A stretch of 64,000 nt of DNA from Adineta vaga (taxonomy: Eukaryota > Rotifera). Shown here in pieces: positions 35,301-49,100 of the stretch. The notes below the pieces were generated by a model. That model was not told the DNA's origin, did not search any database, and worked only from the letters and a program-made list of their open reading frames with translations. Position 1 is the first letter of the stretch. Each line of letters opens with the position of its first letter. The stretch spans positions 12,586,001-12,650,000 of the forward strand of contig CP075496.1 in the NCBI GenBank assembly GCA_021613535.1, in the 5' to 3' direction. The translations under genes and the position numbers were made by a program.

Positions 35301-38300
35301 CGATTTAATAATTGTTGTCGACGTTTTTCTTCCAAATGATATAAACGACGAAATTCTCGATGTGCTTCTTTTCTAGAAGAAGAAAAAAAAAGAATTAATC
35401 ATGATATTTCTTTGAACGATCAAATTTCATTTCTTGTTCATATCCAATAGAATACCATTATCATGAAAGAGAATCCTTTTCAGGAACAATGTAAAGCAGA
35501 GGTTTCGTAACTATGTACTTATTTGATTGTTAAAAATTGAGAGAAATATTTTCTCAATTATAAATCATTGTATGTTAGAAAAGCGGAAGAAGAAAAACGA
35601 TTGAACGAGTCGGTTTGAAAAGAGTAAATATTTTCTTTTGCTTTTTTAATTAAAATATCGTTTTTAGTCTGAAGAAAACCTTTCTTAAACTATATACGTC
35701 AAAAAGTAGTTGTAGAAATGGTTATGACATTGAAGTATGAATACATAAGAAGTTACTTGAATAAGACATTGTAGATGTATTATGTCTTTTCCAGTTGACG
35801 TCATGGATCGGGAAATGAAAGAATAGGTAAATACAATGCATACATTTTCTACTTTTTCTTTTCTCCGTGTCGTTCACAGACGTATAAAAAAAATGAAGAA
35901 GTTTTTTTTCCGCTAATTGAAAGAGTGAACTACTTCTTTTTTTTTGCATAAGGAAATTACTAAGTTGTTCGTTGTCACGCTAACGTATGCTCTGAATTCT
36001 ATACTTAAAATATAAAATTATATCAAGTAAATCTTGTCTAGAAGATTCTTTTTTTAGATGTCTTTGATAAATAGATAGGATCTATGTTGTTTTTTGTTTG
36101 ATAATAACTAACCGTTCAGATAATCGAGATTGATAATCGTTATGTGGTTCAACGATTTTAGTAGTAACAATTTCTTCTTGTTTACCGTCTGGTCCAACAA
36201 ATCGTCGTGTTGTTCGAATTGTACGACGGCGTGTTGCTCGAGTCTAAAAACAAATTTTATTCATTTTCTCTCAAGAAAATTCAAGTATACAACGATTTTT
36301 TTTTACCTGCGCATAAGTTGATGATGGATCTGTAGAAGATGTTAAACCAATACTTTGACTTGAACTGTTTGTACTACGTACTGTATCGTGATTACTACCT
36401 CCATTTAAATGCGTAGTTACTTGATTTACACGAGTATAATAATGATCAATATCACCATTTGTCCCATTATTTTGATTATTATGATAGATTGTTGATGAAG
36501 ATGAATGTCCTTTATCTTGATTGAAATTATAGATTTGATTAAATCCATTGAGATGTTGTTGGACAAGATCATTATCTTCTGCTTCTTCTTGATCATCATC
36601 ATGAGTCAAATCAGTTATAACTGCAAGTATAACTTCAGGAATCGATGGTTTTTCAAAATCAGATTGAATCACTTCCTCAATTAGATCATTTATATAAGAT
36701 TCATGTATACGAATGAATTCTTTCGAAGCTAAATCTTCCGTGTCCAAACGACCAACTTCAATATTATTAGCCGGACGATTATTAGTATTGTTAGATGTAG
36801 TTGGTATAGTTGGTGGTGGAACAAAAATTGATGTTGGTAAAGGTTTATTCATTGATGGTTTAATTTTTTCAGGTGATGGAGCTTTTTGTTGAGTAATAGT
36901 ACCTGGTGGAGTTGTTTTCTTTTTATGTCCATTGACAATTGGTATGGGTAGAGGAGGAGGTGGAGTAGGAGTAAGACGTTTGATTGGTGCTGGTGATGCA
37001 GATGGAATTTTAAATGATGCTGTTGCTGTTGTTGTTGTAGAGGTTGATTCTTTTGGTTCAGATGCAGCTCGTACTTTTGATGGCGCAAATTGAGTAGTAA
37101 CAATAGCTGGATTTGTAGTACTGTTCGAAAGAGATGATGTTGGTTTAGATGCTTTTGTTGACGAGGGTTTTGTCGATGAATTCGCGTTTGGAATCGCTGG
37201 TGGTCTATTTTTAATACTAAAAAATTTCATTTTTTTAATATATGAATATAAAAAAATGCTTTTTCTTTCTTATTAAGTTTGAAAAATCAAGGTAGACTGT
37301 GTTATGTTAGAGAAAAAAATTCGATATAATATTTATCTTCATACTCAAACAGTTCGACATATTTCTTTAATTTATGATTTCATGATCTCAAAACCATGTA
37401 AAACAAACATGACAAATTTTCAAGTACCTCTTAACTTCAATATACTATCCTCTAGTCAATTTATATGGCTTCCATTACTAACAGAACAGTACATTGTACT
37501 CCGATAATCGTTTAGCATGCTACGAAAACGTCATGAAAATAAACTTACTTATTATTTGATTCTTTCGATTTAACATCTTTGTCTGATATAATTACTGTTG
37601 GTTTTGTCGGTGGTAAAGATGGTACTGGGACAGTTTCTACACTTGATAAACGTCGAATTTGTTTGAGTACAATAATCCCATCGTTTTCATGATTATTATT
37701 ATTATTTTCATGAGTTTGATTGTCATCAATAGTTGTTGCAATATCTCCATCAGCTATAGATGAATGATTATCATCATCCATATCATTATCTTCATCATCG
37801 GAAAGTGTATTTGTTGAAGGAATAGAATATTTTTTAAGTTCTTCTTCTGTAATTGAACTTTTGGAAAGACGATTTTCACTTTCTAAATCATTTTTTGACT
37901 AAAAATAAAAAGAATAAATAATCATTTTCTTTTTTCGAATTTTCTTATCACTTTTACTTGAGATGATGGAAGAATAATTTCTTCTTCAACAACTTCAACA
38001 ACTGGTGTAGCTTTAAATTCTTCCAATAGATAAAGTATTGATGAATGAGCAGATTTAGCATTTGCCATAAATGGATGTTGTTTCAATTCTTGACATGATA
38101 AACGATCAGCTGCATTACGTTTTAAACAACATGATAATATATCAGAAAATTCGGTACTCCATCGACGAATATCTCTTAATGTTGGTGGTGCTGCTTGACG
38201 AATTTTTGCACCAACACGTTCAGCACGCATTTCATGATATGGTGGATCCATTTCAGCCATTTCAATCAATGTGATACCAAATGACCATAAATCCACACGA

Positions 38301-39050
38301 TAATCATATGTATTATAAGTACTTGCTTCACAAAAGAACACTTCAGGTGCCATCCTAAACAAAATAGAAACAATTTAAAAAAATAAATGAGAACATTGTA
38401 TTTTTAATCAATCGAAAGCTAATATTTGTTTCTAGATCATACCAATAAACAGTTCCAATATATTCATTTCTCTTCTGATCTTGTTGTGTATTCTTTGCTG
38501 AGACACCAAAATCAGCCAATTTAACTTGTCCAGTTTGTGTGAGAAGTATATTACTTGCTTTAACATCTCGATGTATAACAAATTGTTGAGTATGTAAATA
38601 ATCTAATGCTTCTAATATTTCATAACCAATAAAACGTATTTGTTTTTCATCTAATCCATGTTCAAGTGTTGTCATAATATGATCAACTGCTCCATATGTA
38701 CAATATTCGAGAAAAATATATAAATTTTTCTCATAATAATAAGCATCATAAAGTCCAATAATATTTACATGATCACAATCAGATAAAATATTGATTTCAA
38801 CTGTATGTTCAGGTAACTCATCATCAGTACAATCTTCGATAACTTTCGCTGCAGCATATTGTTTAGTTTGATCATGATATGCTTGATAAACTTTTCCAAA
38901 TGCTCCATCACCTAATTCTTTGATTAATTTCCATTCATTTAATGGTGATTGTTCTTTATAAAGACGATTCTTTTTCACCGATGAATTCTTGTTTGATAAG
39001 AATTCGTCACCACTCTGTGTACCAAAGATATTTTTCAGTCGTTTCAACAT
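32356..39050 (-). CDS. SLK: Ste20-like kinase of the SLK/STK10 (LOK) type
   Basis: It starts MLKRLKNIFGTQSGDEF (ATG 39048-39050). The kinase domain shows ELGDGAFGKVYQAYH (Gly loop), AAAKVIEDC (ATP Lys), VIHRDVKASNILL (catalytic loop), KLADFGVSAKN (DFG), and EYIGTVYW-MAPEVFFCEA across an intron (APE), then VDLWSFGITLIEMAEMDPPY. A low-complexity Ser/Thr/Pro/Asn linker follows (36300-37800, with a TPTPPPPLPIP proline run). Then the C-terminal coiled coil of SLK/STK10 (PKK type): KEAHREFRRLYHLEEKRRQQ, FRRKRDELVKKYDFELQTME, ERQFLVEKQNLMKTKEQALW, EDRREWPRTWKKMQKTRNKQ. These kinases phosphorylate ERM proteins and control cell shape. A stop at 33134 ends the exon unless donor CAT|GTTTGA is used; that join is in frame and adds QLPITLPFSSATTMRTRF to ELEERFVRETLKQKDFYFDT, ending at TGA 32356-32358. 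If not spliced, the gene ends at 33134. Confidence 0.88.
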
Positions 39051-40095
39051 CGAGAAATTGCAATCATTATGTTTTCATATAGATCAAATTGAAAATGACA
39101 AAAATATCAAATCTAAAACGAAATATATAGGCACGTCGATAACATATTCTCATGTCTTAAATCAAAAGTCAGGATTAGCATTTGATGAAGAAAGAGAAAA
39201 AAAAACAGAAGGAGAAAAAATTTTGTTTTATTTACTTTCGATTTTCATTTCCTCCGTGTGTTCGTATTTTCGTTCTGATTTTCGATACAATGTTACTAAA
39301 TGAAGCGCTATGAACAATGCCTTATTTAACATCGATTATAACGATGAACTCAAAGTTCAAATTTACAAATCGAATTCATCGACTTTTTTTAAATGTTTCA
39401 GATGAAAATAATAAAAACACTAAGGAAAAGAAAGGAAAAAAAATGTCATTGTCTGTTTTCTTACATTAATAGAAAGAGGGCGCTAATCATGTGATAATAT
39501 TTTAACTGCTTAGGACACTACACTATAATCAACTTCTCGTGTATGTAAAATCAATATTGATATGAGTTCACAGTATCAATATATCTTAATGGTTTATTAG
39601 CTTGCAATTCTGAGCAGCATTGTAGACTGTTTAGAAAATACTTTATAAAATACACTGGATGTGAGTGACTGAATGTAAGATTGTAGGTATTCATTAGGTG
39701 CCATTGTCGCGTCCGTCCTCTTTTCCTTCTACAGATGACACAATCCAGATGTCTTTTTGGATTTCAAAAATAAGATTGTTGACTTTCAATATATTCATTT
39801 ACACTCGATTCTAATAAAATTTTCGTTCAACAAACATTACTAGACCATTGCATACAATCTATAACCGACAGCCAGATTATATGCTAAATCTAAATATGTG
39901 CAACGTTACAAATAAAAAACTTCTGTAACAATGTTCAATCAAGATAGTATAGGTGCTGTTTTTTAATCGATGGTCAACATTTAGCTCATTTATTCGATAC
40001 ATACGCGAGCCAAATATGAATATACTTATAATCATTTGAAACTAATAAATTTGTTAATTTCCTTCCACGTTCTGTTTACTTTAATCTTGTTGAAA

Positions 40096-40212
40096 ATGAC
40101 TTGTAATTATGAGGAATTATGTGACTTCAGTGAATTGAAATTAACTGACGTGTGTGCATTAGATGAACGGAAAGAGGATGTCGTACTATGGGCAAAGAAA
40201 TTCGGTTATTAA
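40096..40212 (+). CDS. Isolated 38-codon coding-like fragment
   Basis: ATG to TAA reads MTCNYEELCDFSELKLTDVC then ALDERKEDVVLWAKKFGY. The balanced composition (many E, D, K, W, C) stands out from the surrounding Phe/Ile/Asn-rich chance frames. The end (EDVVLWAKKFGY) resembles the N-terminal helical part of ISXO2-like/Merlin transposases, which are frequent in invertebrates, but the cysteine pairs and DDE residues that would prove this are absent. Possibly a truncated transposase or an orphan exon. Confidence 0.25.
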   Translation: MTCNYEELCDFSELKLTDVCALDERKEDVVLWAKKFGY

Positions 40213-41775
40213 AACTTATTTTTAAATATAGTATCGTCGAATTTTGTGTCTATGATACAATCAGATCATATTCATAATGGTCGTCAATTGTAATCAATAT
40301 CTCGTTTCTTTTTTCGATTCGTTGATAAGGTTCATTTATTTTTTGTTGGTACAATTGTAATTTAACGTTTTCTGATGACTATCAAGCTTCTTGCTAATAT
40401 CTCAATAATACATAGATTATATATCATCTTTTGTATCAACTAACATAAGCTTTTTTTCTTCTTATCCGCAGTATATGTCTTTTCTTCACTAACCCATTAC
40501 ATCACTAGTATCATTAACATAGTTGACCTCTAAAGATAATATGATTGTTTAATATACCATTAGAGAACAATGTTCGATAGAAGAGAAAATTCTTTCTTGC
40601 TGAATATTGATTTACTTTTTGTATAAAACTAAATTGATAGAAGAATTTCTTCAGTATAATAAAGAAATATTTAATTGATAAAGATAAAATGCAAATAACT
40701 AGATGAAATAGAATTGGATGTTTAATTACTAATTGAAAGAGATATATAAAAAGATGACGCACGCTATATCAATGTGAAATTTTATAGTATATTTTTCTCT
40801 TATATCACGCAAGAGAAATAAATCATTCATAATTTTCATTATTTACTGTATGAGCATATCTGATTTTTGAATGAATATTATCGTAAGATGATCTTACAAA
40901 TCATTGAAAAGATGCTATTGTTTACAAGTATGCTATATAGAAAATGTTCGATATCTGATGATACACAACACAGAGATATTACATGAATACAATTGGTACT
41001 TGAGTGACCTTTCTTTTTTGACATAAACATTTTTGAAAGCAAACGGAAAAGTTTTAATTATATTTTCCTGTATACATTTATTTTGTTTGTGACATACATC
41101 TATTTTTCTTTATTCAACATGATCGAGTGTCACTAAAGATGCATTCGGTGACTGAGTTATATTCTTATGAGATTATTGTCGAAGAAAAGTTTTGAGACAT
41201 TCTATAACAAACATTCATAGATGAAACTTGAGAATCGTTAGTTTCTTGCATATAGACTTCGTTCAAATCATTGTTGAATATAGTCTAACAAGAAAGAACA
41301 TGCAATCATATGAGAAGAAGACGATCCGCTGATTAGACGATGTATATACAGAAGAGTATACAAGTGGACTGACTATTGATGGCTGTACACCAAGACAGAT
41401 GACATTTGTAAGTACCCCATCTTCTCGTTTTGTCTAAATGGAAACAATTGATTTGTGTGATTTTGTTTTGTTCTTCATCTTTTTCTTTTTCTCTCTATTT
41501 CTCGTTTAATGTGAATATATGTATGTATGTTAAGATCGTGTGCATTCTGCTAGAACAATCGTGCAGTCAATCACATATAACCATAGAGTAACAACAACAA
41601 AAGACGAAGATTGATCGTGCAAACTTGTCTAACGTTCAATGTGTTCAATCTACGCATGTCGATGCGACACATATACATATAGAAAATATGTCGATCTCTT
41701 TCTCTTGCGACTATATACAAGTACGACTACTGTTGTTACTAGAATACTACTTAGACAGATAGGAGTAAGAACGGG

Positions 41776-41776
41776 T

Positions 41777-41808
<32 letters not shown>

Positions 41809-41946
41809 GAGATGCACACACAAGGAAAGAGGGAGAGAGAGAAAATCAATCCTAATCCACTTCAAGTACGGAAAAACGAGAACGAAAGACAAGAGAAGAA
41901 ATATAAATGAAAAGAAGCGAAGAAAGAGAAGGAGAGAGAGAGAGAG
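41776..41946. repeat. Purine-rich GAGA/GACA simple repeats
   Basis: Alternating (GA)n, (GACA)n and GGGAGAGA runs. Open frames over this stretch on both strands are Arg/Glu or Leu/Ser strings and are not genes. GAGA-rich DNA can form non-B structure or bind GAGA factors; nothing here proves either. Confidence 0.75.
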
Positions 41947-44900
41947 CAATTGATCATGTCTGTTGTTACCACATATTTCTTCTTCTGTCTTATACTAGCA
42001 GTTATCGATATGGTTCCGTTCATATAATCTTCCCGTGCACATTCTTTTCCTAATGCCATCAACACTCTAAATACAGAAAAGAAAAGAAAAGAAAAGGAAA
42101 AGAAGTAATAGTTCACATCCCTCCATACATCTCTACACGTAAATATTCTCCAAGTGGTCATCATCAGCAGTTGGTATCTCTCTTAATCCATTCTTTTTCG
42201 CATATTTATTAACCAACAATGATCATTATGGACAAGCAGTTGACTAGCTAGAACAGTAGTATGTAAAACGTTATCATACATCATTATCGAGAACGTAAAA
42301 ATAACATTTGGAATATTTTTTTTGTTCTCTTTCGTCATTCTATAGAAATTCTAGATAATCATCATACGGTAACAGTTTAGTTGCTTTTACATCTCTAAGA
42401 TGAAAGAAGATCTATTCGGTAGATTAATAGATAATTAATTACAGTCATATTTATAGAAATGAGGAGAACGTATCATTTTTTAACTATATACACTCGATTA
42501 TATCTCATTTATCTGCTCATAGTAAAAACCGTCTAGAGAAGAAAGAAGAGAAAAGAAAAAATGATGATAAACCTGCTTAGATTTATTGATGAATATATCT
42601 ATTCAAGTATTGAAAAGAAAACATCGATGTTGAAAATAGGATAACGTCAATAACAAAAGAGAACATCGAACAGGTATTGAAATTCAACGAAAGGTAAAAG
42701 AAGAAAATAGAGATAGAGAATCGATACTTCTTCAGTTTGATTTTCTTTACATGATTGTCGTGTTGGAGCACTCTGTCAAAGGTAACAGAATTCTTCTTTC
42801 ATCTTCATTTCTAGCTCAATTTGCCCTACTGAGTAGTTGTCGTAGCATATTCATCATCTCTTTTCATTTGATTATCTTCGAGGAAAAGATGAGCTAGAGA
42901 GACAGAAACAAAGCTTTTATAAACGTAGGAGTGCAAAATATCAGTAAATTTTCATATATTTTGATGTCTCACCGGATTTTCATTTCGTTAGAATGTTTGT
43001 CAAAATATTCAACCAAGTAAGTTCTATATTAAAGAGAATTCGTATAGATAACGACGTCATTCATTCTCATTAGAGACTTCCTTTTCTAAAGTTTCACATA
43101 ACTTTTTAGTTCTATATGTCTTTCATATTGAAAGCTCTTTTTCTTTTACAGAAGCGCATATAATGACAGAGAGCGAGAGAGAGGAGAAAATTATGACTAG
43201 AAGGCTTTTAATTAAATAAATGCTGTTGTGTGTTTTCAATCTTTTCTACTTTATTATCATTAACTGAGCAGATCTAAAACATTCATTTTTTCTCGAAAAT
43301 ATAATTGTTTTCTTTTTTCTTCTTTACTGTTTTCTTTTCTTCATCAGTGAACCATAGTCAATTGCCATTTAGCATTCAGCTATCATCAAATACATTAGAT
43401 TTAGGTGCCGTATCCGTAATAGCGAACAGTTCTTAGCTCGGGTTTTTATTACTTGTTATCGAGAAATATAATGTAAGATCGATGCGTTTTTCTTGTAGTC
43501 GAAGCAAATAACAGCATTGATGATGAATTAGTGAGCGTAAAAACTATCACATATACCGAATGGTTTCTATCATCCATCGGACGACGACAATGGTGACGAC
43601 TAACTATCACCAATAGGTCAATTCCATTGAGACGAGCATACGAAGGGAAAATGTGATGTCGCAATCCTCTTATCTCTCTTTTTCCTTTTCTTATGTTAGT
43701 AATGCATCATATTCTATCCGTACAGACAAGCTACTTCTAGCTGGCCCAAGGTAATTTTCTCCCCAAACTGCTGTCATCGTCATTACAGTGTTTTCCCTCT
43801 TCTACCATTATCGAAATCATTATACACATATATTATTATTGAGCAAGTAGTCAGGTATATATGTTTGTCAAGAACATGCTCATGATCGATCAGAGAAAAT
43901 ATCTCGTCAAGAGAGCAAGAATCAAGAAAAGACTATCGTATCTTCATATGTTCTAAATCAATTGTGCAGTTGCTAGAAATACAAAGGAGAGGGAAGAGAA
44001 AGAGAGTCAGCTGGATTCCTATTATTCTTTATCAGTAGGATGGGAAAAGACAGCGACCAAGAATGGTAGTAATCTAGTTCTAGGCTTTCTAATATATGTA
44101 CTGTCAAAGTGTAAGACAGGAAATGTTCTTTTTTTTCTATGTTCTAATGTTATCCATCATTGTTCTGTCAAACGATGAAGTGTTAATGTTAGTTTTCATT
44201 TCTAAATCTCAGAAAAGAGAAAAAGAAAAAAAAAGAAAGAAAGAAATTAGATACTTGACTTAGCATATCTGAAATCATATGTTGATAGCCTTTCTTCACT
44301 CTCGTATTGCTTCGCTTTTTCTTGTATGTCTTTGTTCGACAAATGTACAGATATGATTATTTCCTTCGATGTCGTCGACGAAGAAAAACGACAACTGTAT
44401 GTTGAGTTTTTCGACCTTAGAAAATTAGAGGACATCGGAAAAGTATAGCTTCAAGTGACATATATATATATATATATATCTTTGCGTTCTTGCTATCAAA
44501 AACAAGTTCTTTTATTAGAAAGTTTGAGGAAAAGAAACGATGACGAGAAAAATGCAACTGCTGTTTTTCTTATGATCGCTCATTCGATATATGATCGATT
44601 GAATGAGCGTAGATGATTTTCTGACATAAGCGATCTTCGTATGTGTGTGTGTAAGCACGCGTATTTATATCTGTCCTATATAATCAAGGTTGATCAAATG
44701 CGATTGGTTAAGAGATATGAACATTAATGATTATAAGCTTATTTTGTTTATCATTCCTCAATATGTAAGAATTCGAGAAATCGAGTAGTACAATGATTCT
44801 AATACATATGTTTGTGCTGATTATCTTTTCGGAAGTGTGAGTCAAGAGATGATGATGATGATGATTATATACACATCAACTTTGGAACAGCCGTGTGCTC

Positions 44901-46180
44901 TTTTGTATATATTTTCATGAAAAAATAACTAGCGGCATAGCATCATTACTAGCAGTACCAGCATATTATTATTTATCTAACGAAGAGTCTATTCAATCAC
45001 ATACGACACATAAACATACATCCGAACGGGAAGAACTTTACATTCAGACAATACAAAAATTTTGCCTTCACCCTAAAGGTACATATATCTAATATAGAGC
45101 AAGACATATATATATATATATATTTGTATGAAGAAGCATCTGGTATCAGATAGGAGAAAAATGAATAGAGGGAATTTGATGGAAGATTAGATGACATTGA
45201 GTTTTGTTTGACCTTGTTTGATAGGTCGGTAATGATTATCGTTACATTGATTAGTTAACTTTACCATCTAGATGTAGTTAACTTTTCAGATAGGAGAAAG
45301 AAACTACAAGGTGTGTAAATTCTTGTATGCTTTATAACTGAGTAAATAAGACGACGAGAATGTCGACGACGAATAATGATTACAGATTTAGTTAGACACG
45401 AAACGTGTGCAAGGGTATTCTTTATATTTCTTTTCTGTCGGCTACTTTTATTTGATAATATTCTGAGAAAATATCATAGAAATAAGAAAGAATTGAAACT
45501 GGTACTTTTCCCTCTGTTTATTTCTAATTGCGATCAAGTAGTAGAACGAGTATGTATTTTTGTTTTGCTTATAAAATAGATTGATTTGTCTTTTTTTAAT
45601 ATAATTAATATCCAATAGCCTATTTTATACTTCTATTCTTTTATCGTAATTACTAAATTAAGATCACAACCAAACTATTGATTGTATTTCTTGTCAATAT
45701 ATGTACATGTACTAAACAGATCAACCTTTTCTATCTACACTTTCCAAGTCACTGACACATCAGTATTGTATTGATCAGATATTGATGAAGGGCAAATGTA
45801 GAGAAAGAGACATAAAAAAATGAAATGCCATTCTCTCGGAGAGATACCTTTGATGCTTGCTTGCTTACTTACTTACTCTTTTTCTTTCTCTTCTCTTCTC
45901 TTCTCTCCTCTCTCGCTCTCGCTCTCGATTTTCCTTTTCTTTCTGTGTGGAAAAAAACGCAACAATGTTTATCTTATCGAATATACGAACCATTACCCAT
46001 TATACACACAGTTGTCATGTTTGTATTATCATTGTATGGTTCCTTATTCTAGGTAATGGCTGGCATTCAATATTGCTGGCAGTGGTCATATTGGTTGCTG
46101 GTCAAGGACATTGAAGAGCATCAAAACTTATTCTAGATTTCTTTTCATACAGAAGATAATTCGATAAAAGAAAACTAATT

Positions 46181-49100
46181 ATGAGTAACCTGAAAATGTC
46201 ACAAATGTTATCTGTACCTTTGAGTCGGGTACGTTCGCCGAAATTAAAACGTCAAACACCCGTTGATGATGAACTCGACGGTCAACAACAAAATCAACCA
46301 ACAAAATCAATTGCTTCTGATTATGAATCAAATTCATCTCGTTCACTTTCACCTTATTGGCGTATTGTTATGGATCCTGAATCATCATCAAGTTATTTAG
46401 ATGTCCCGGAAACAACAAATAATAGTCGACGTTCATCAAATAATAGTGTTGTACGTTTTACACCACATGATGGATCTGATCTTTGTTCAATTCTTGATAT
46501 GACAGTAAAGACTTTTCTATTCAATGAAATTATATCTTTATCTCTTTTTTTTGTAGTACGAATCCGAAAATCTTGAAAAAGCAATTATTAGTAACGATAA
46601 ATACACAGTTCGTCGTATTATCGATATACATCAAAATAAATTTAATCTAATTAAAGATCGTTCAAGTTTACCACATACACAATTAGGTTTTCCTACACAT
46701 CCTCTACCTGCGACACATCTACATTTACATCCTAGTGCCTCATTTGGTTCACCATCAATTACAAGTAATACGGATTTATTAGAAGCTGTTAGTAAACAAG
46801 CATTGATTAGTAATGAAAATTATGAATTACCATCGATATCATCACCTGAACAAACGAATTCAATATTTGAACCATCAAGTAATAATTTACCTTATACAAA
46901 TGGTCCATTAGCAATGGCTTTAATGAATTATCATCAACAAACACATTCAAATAATCATTTAACATCAAATCCTTCACCAATTCAAATCGGATCATCTATG
47001 AATGAACGCATGGAAAATGAACATGATTCCATGATAACAGCTCCAACAAGTTTAAATAAAGAATCCGTTTATCCGACAAGTGATTCACCAAATGATGCAC
47101 CACCTATCTTTCGAAATGTTTTACATGTAGCTGTTATGTATGGTATGTATTTAATTCTTATCTTTTGATCTATTTAATTGAATAATTGATTTGAAGGAGA
47201 AAAAAAACACAATAACATGATTTCATATTAACAATTCTTTAGAGAATAAAATGATGATAAATGAGTTTTGAATATGAAATTGATCTTTGGATTCCAAAAT
47301 AAAAATTTCTCTTCTCTTTAGATGCTCGTGATGTCATGCGTATTTGTTTGAAATATGGTATTGATCCAAATGCACCCGGTATACATCCCAATACTATTCA
47401 TACTTCATCCAATTCTCAAACACCTACATCAAATACATATTCACATTCAAGTACACGTTTATCACCAGATTTACCGCGTGCATCGCCCTGTCGCAATGGT
47501 ACTTTAGATTATACGAATTATTATACAAATGACCGTTTATTTACTTTACCACCATTATTTCTTGCTGCTCAACGTAACAATCATTTTGCTTGTACACTTT
47601 TGCTTCGATATGGTGCCAATATTAATGTACGTGATGAACAATATTGTAGTCCATTACATTTAGCTGCCCGTCTTCAACATGATGTATGTGATATACTTAT
47701 ATCACATCATGCTTGTATAACAATTTCAAATAAATATGGTGATACACCATTATCTCTCTGGCCAAATGTAAAACAATTACAAATTTCATTTGTTGAACGT
47801 GAATTTAGTAAATTATGTCGTAAACAATCATGTGTATCGAAACGTTACCGATTTCTATCACGTGAAACGAATAATGATCATTATCAAACGATATCATCAA
47901 TAATGAATCACAATAATGGTTTAGTACCGGGACATGGATTGAAAAATTTAAAACGTGTCTTTCGATACAGTGGAAGTGATTCATACGATTCGAAATCATT
48001 TAAAAAAAGTTTTTCTTCACAAAGTTCAATTGGAAAATCTAAACGAATAACAGGAAATAATTTACAAGCGAATGGACAAGGAACATCAATTGGCCGAAGT
48101 GAATCGCGACAAGTTTCCGAAGAACGAGAAGATACAGATACACCACATTTTGGAAGATCATTAAATGTTAAACGAAAAGTAAGTTATGAAAGATCTTTCG
48201 TGAAGATAAAATTCGAGTTTGATAAACAACAATAATCCTCAGTTAATTGCGATTTCATTCGTCTAAATTTTCTCGTCATTCTCTGTAATAATTACATCGA
48301 TTGTTTATTGTATCCGAACTATACAGAATATATGTATAGATATATTATGTCTGTTATAAATTGTATTTTGCTCTGAAAAATCTGTAAATAATTAGGTCGA
48401 TGTATAATCGATGGAAACATTCGAGATTTATAATGTCAACGAATATCAATGAAATCCGTTGATACGTAATAATGAAAACTATATTTTATTTATTCATCCA
48501 TTGAATATAATTTTCAGTCGTAATATATAGATCATATTTGTTTTTAAAGATAGAACTACAGAATTTTTGATTAAAGAAGCCGTAAGGTTAGTCTTAACAT
48601 TGTCTATATGATCTTCATCCTATAAAATTCTTTTACGTATGAAAGAAAATGAGAAATATAGGAAATCGTCAAATTCTAAGAGATAGTTCTTCTCATAGAC
48701 AAGTTAACTAACTAACTAAATAAATATTCATTCATACGGAAAAGGATTGCATCAAATTAGAGAGAATATAGAGTATATCCTGTTGGAAATTTCTCTGCTA
48801 GTTTTTTTTAATGTAAAGCTCTATATGCTAAAAGATTTAGTGACATTTGACTGAACAAATATTTTTAGATTCTGAATAAATAAATTTGAATTCAATTGAA
48901 TTAAGTTATATATAGATTCTTGGTAGAGAAAAAAACATCTGAAATAGATATCTGGAGAATGTAATTTTTGCAGAAAAACAAAGAATATCTTTTTTTTTCT
49001 GAACTGTTGACATCTGTCTGAAAAATCTAATTGAAATGGTTCATACTTTGACTCTAACGGAAAATTCATTCATTTGTACAGAAGAACTAACATTGATTGA

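Larger units (their letters stand above)
39051..46180. other. 7-kb divergent intergenic region without a clear gene
   Basis: Separates SLK (minus) from the giant gene (plus). It is AT-rich with many simple repeats: GAGA/GACA at 41776-41946, TA at about 44461-44480 and 45104-45122, TTCT/CTCG pyrimidine tracts at 45880-45930. It probably holds promoters and spliced noncoding leader exons of the giant gene, since an acceptor TTTCATACAG precedes its ATG. A possible exon at 44895-45080 (ITSGIASLLAVPAYYYLSNE and on) ends in a donor-like AAAG|GTACAT but has no homology I recognise. Confidence 0.5.

Noticed and set aside
41639-41953. 104-codon plus-strand frame and 99-codon minus-strand frame
   Set aside because: Both are produced by GAGA/GACA simple repeats.
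44895-45092. Plus-strand frame with ITSGIASLLAVPAYYYLSN
   Set aside because: Ends at a donor-like site but no acceptor, homologue or link to the giant gene could be shown; kept only as a note in the intergenic entry.
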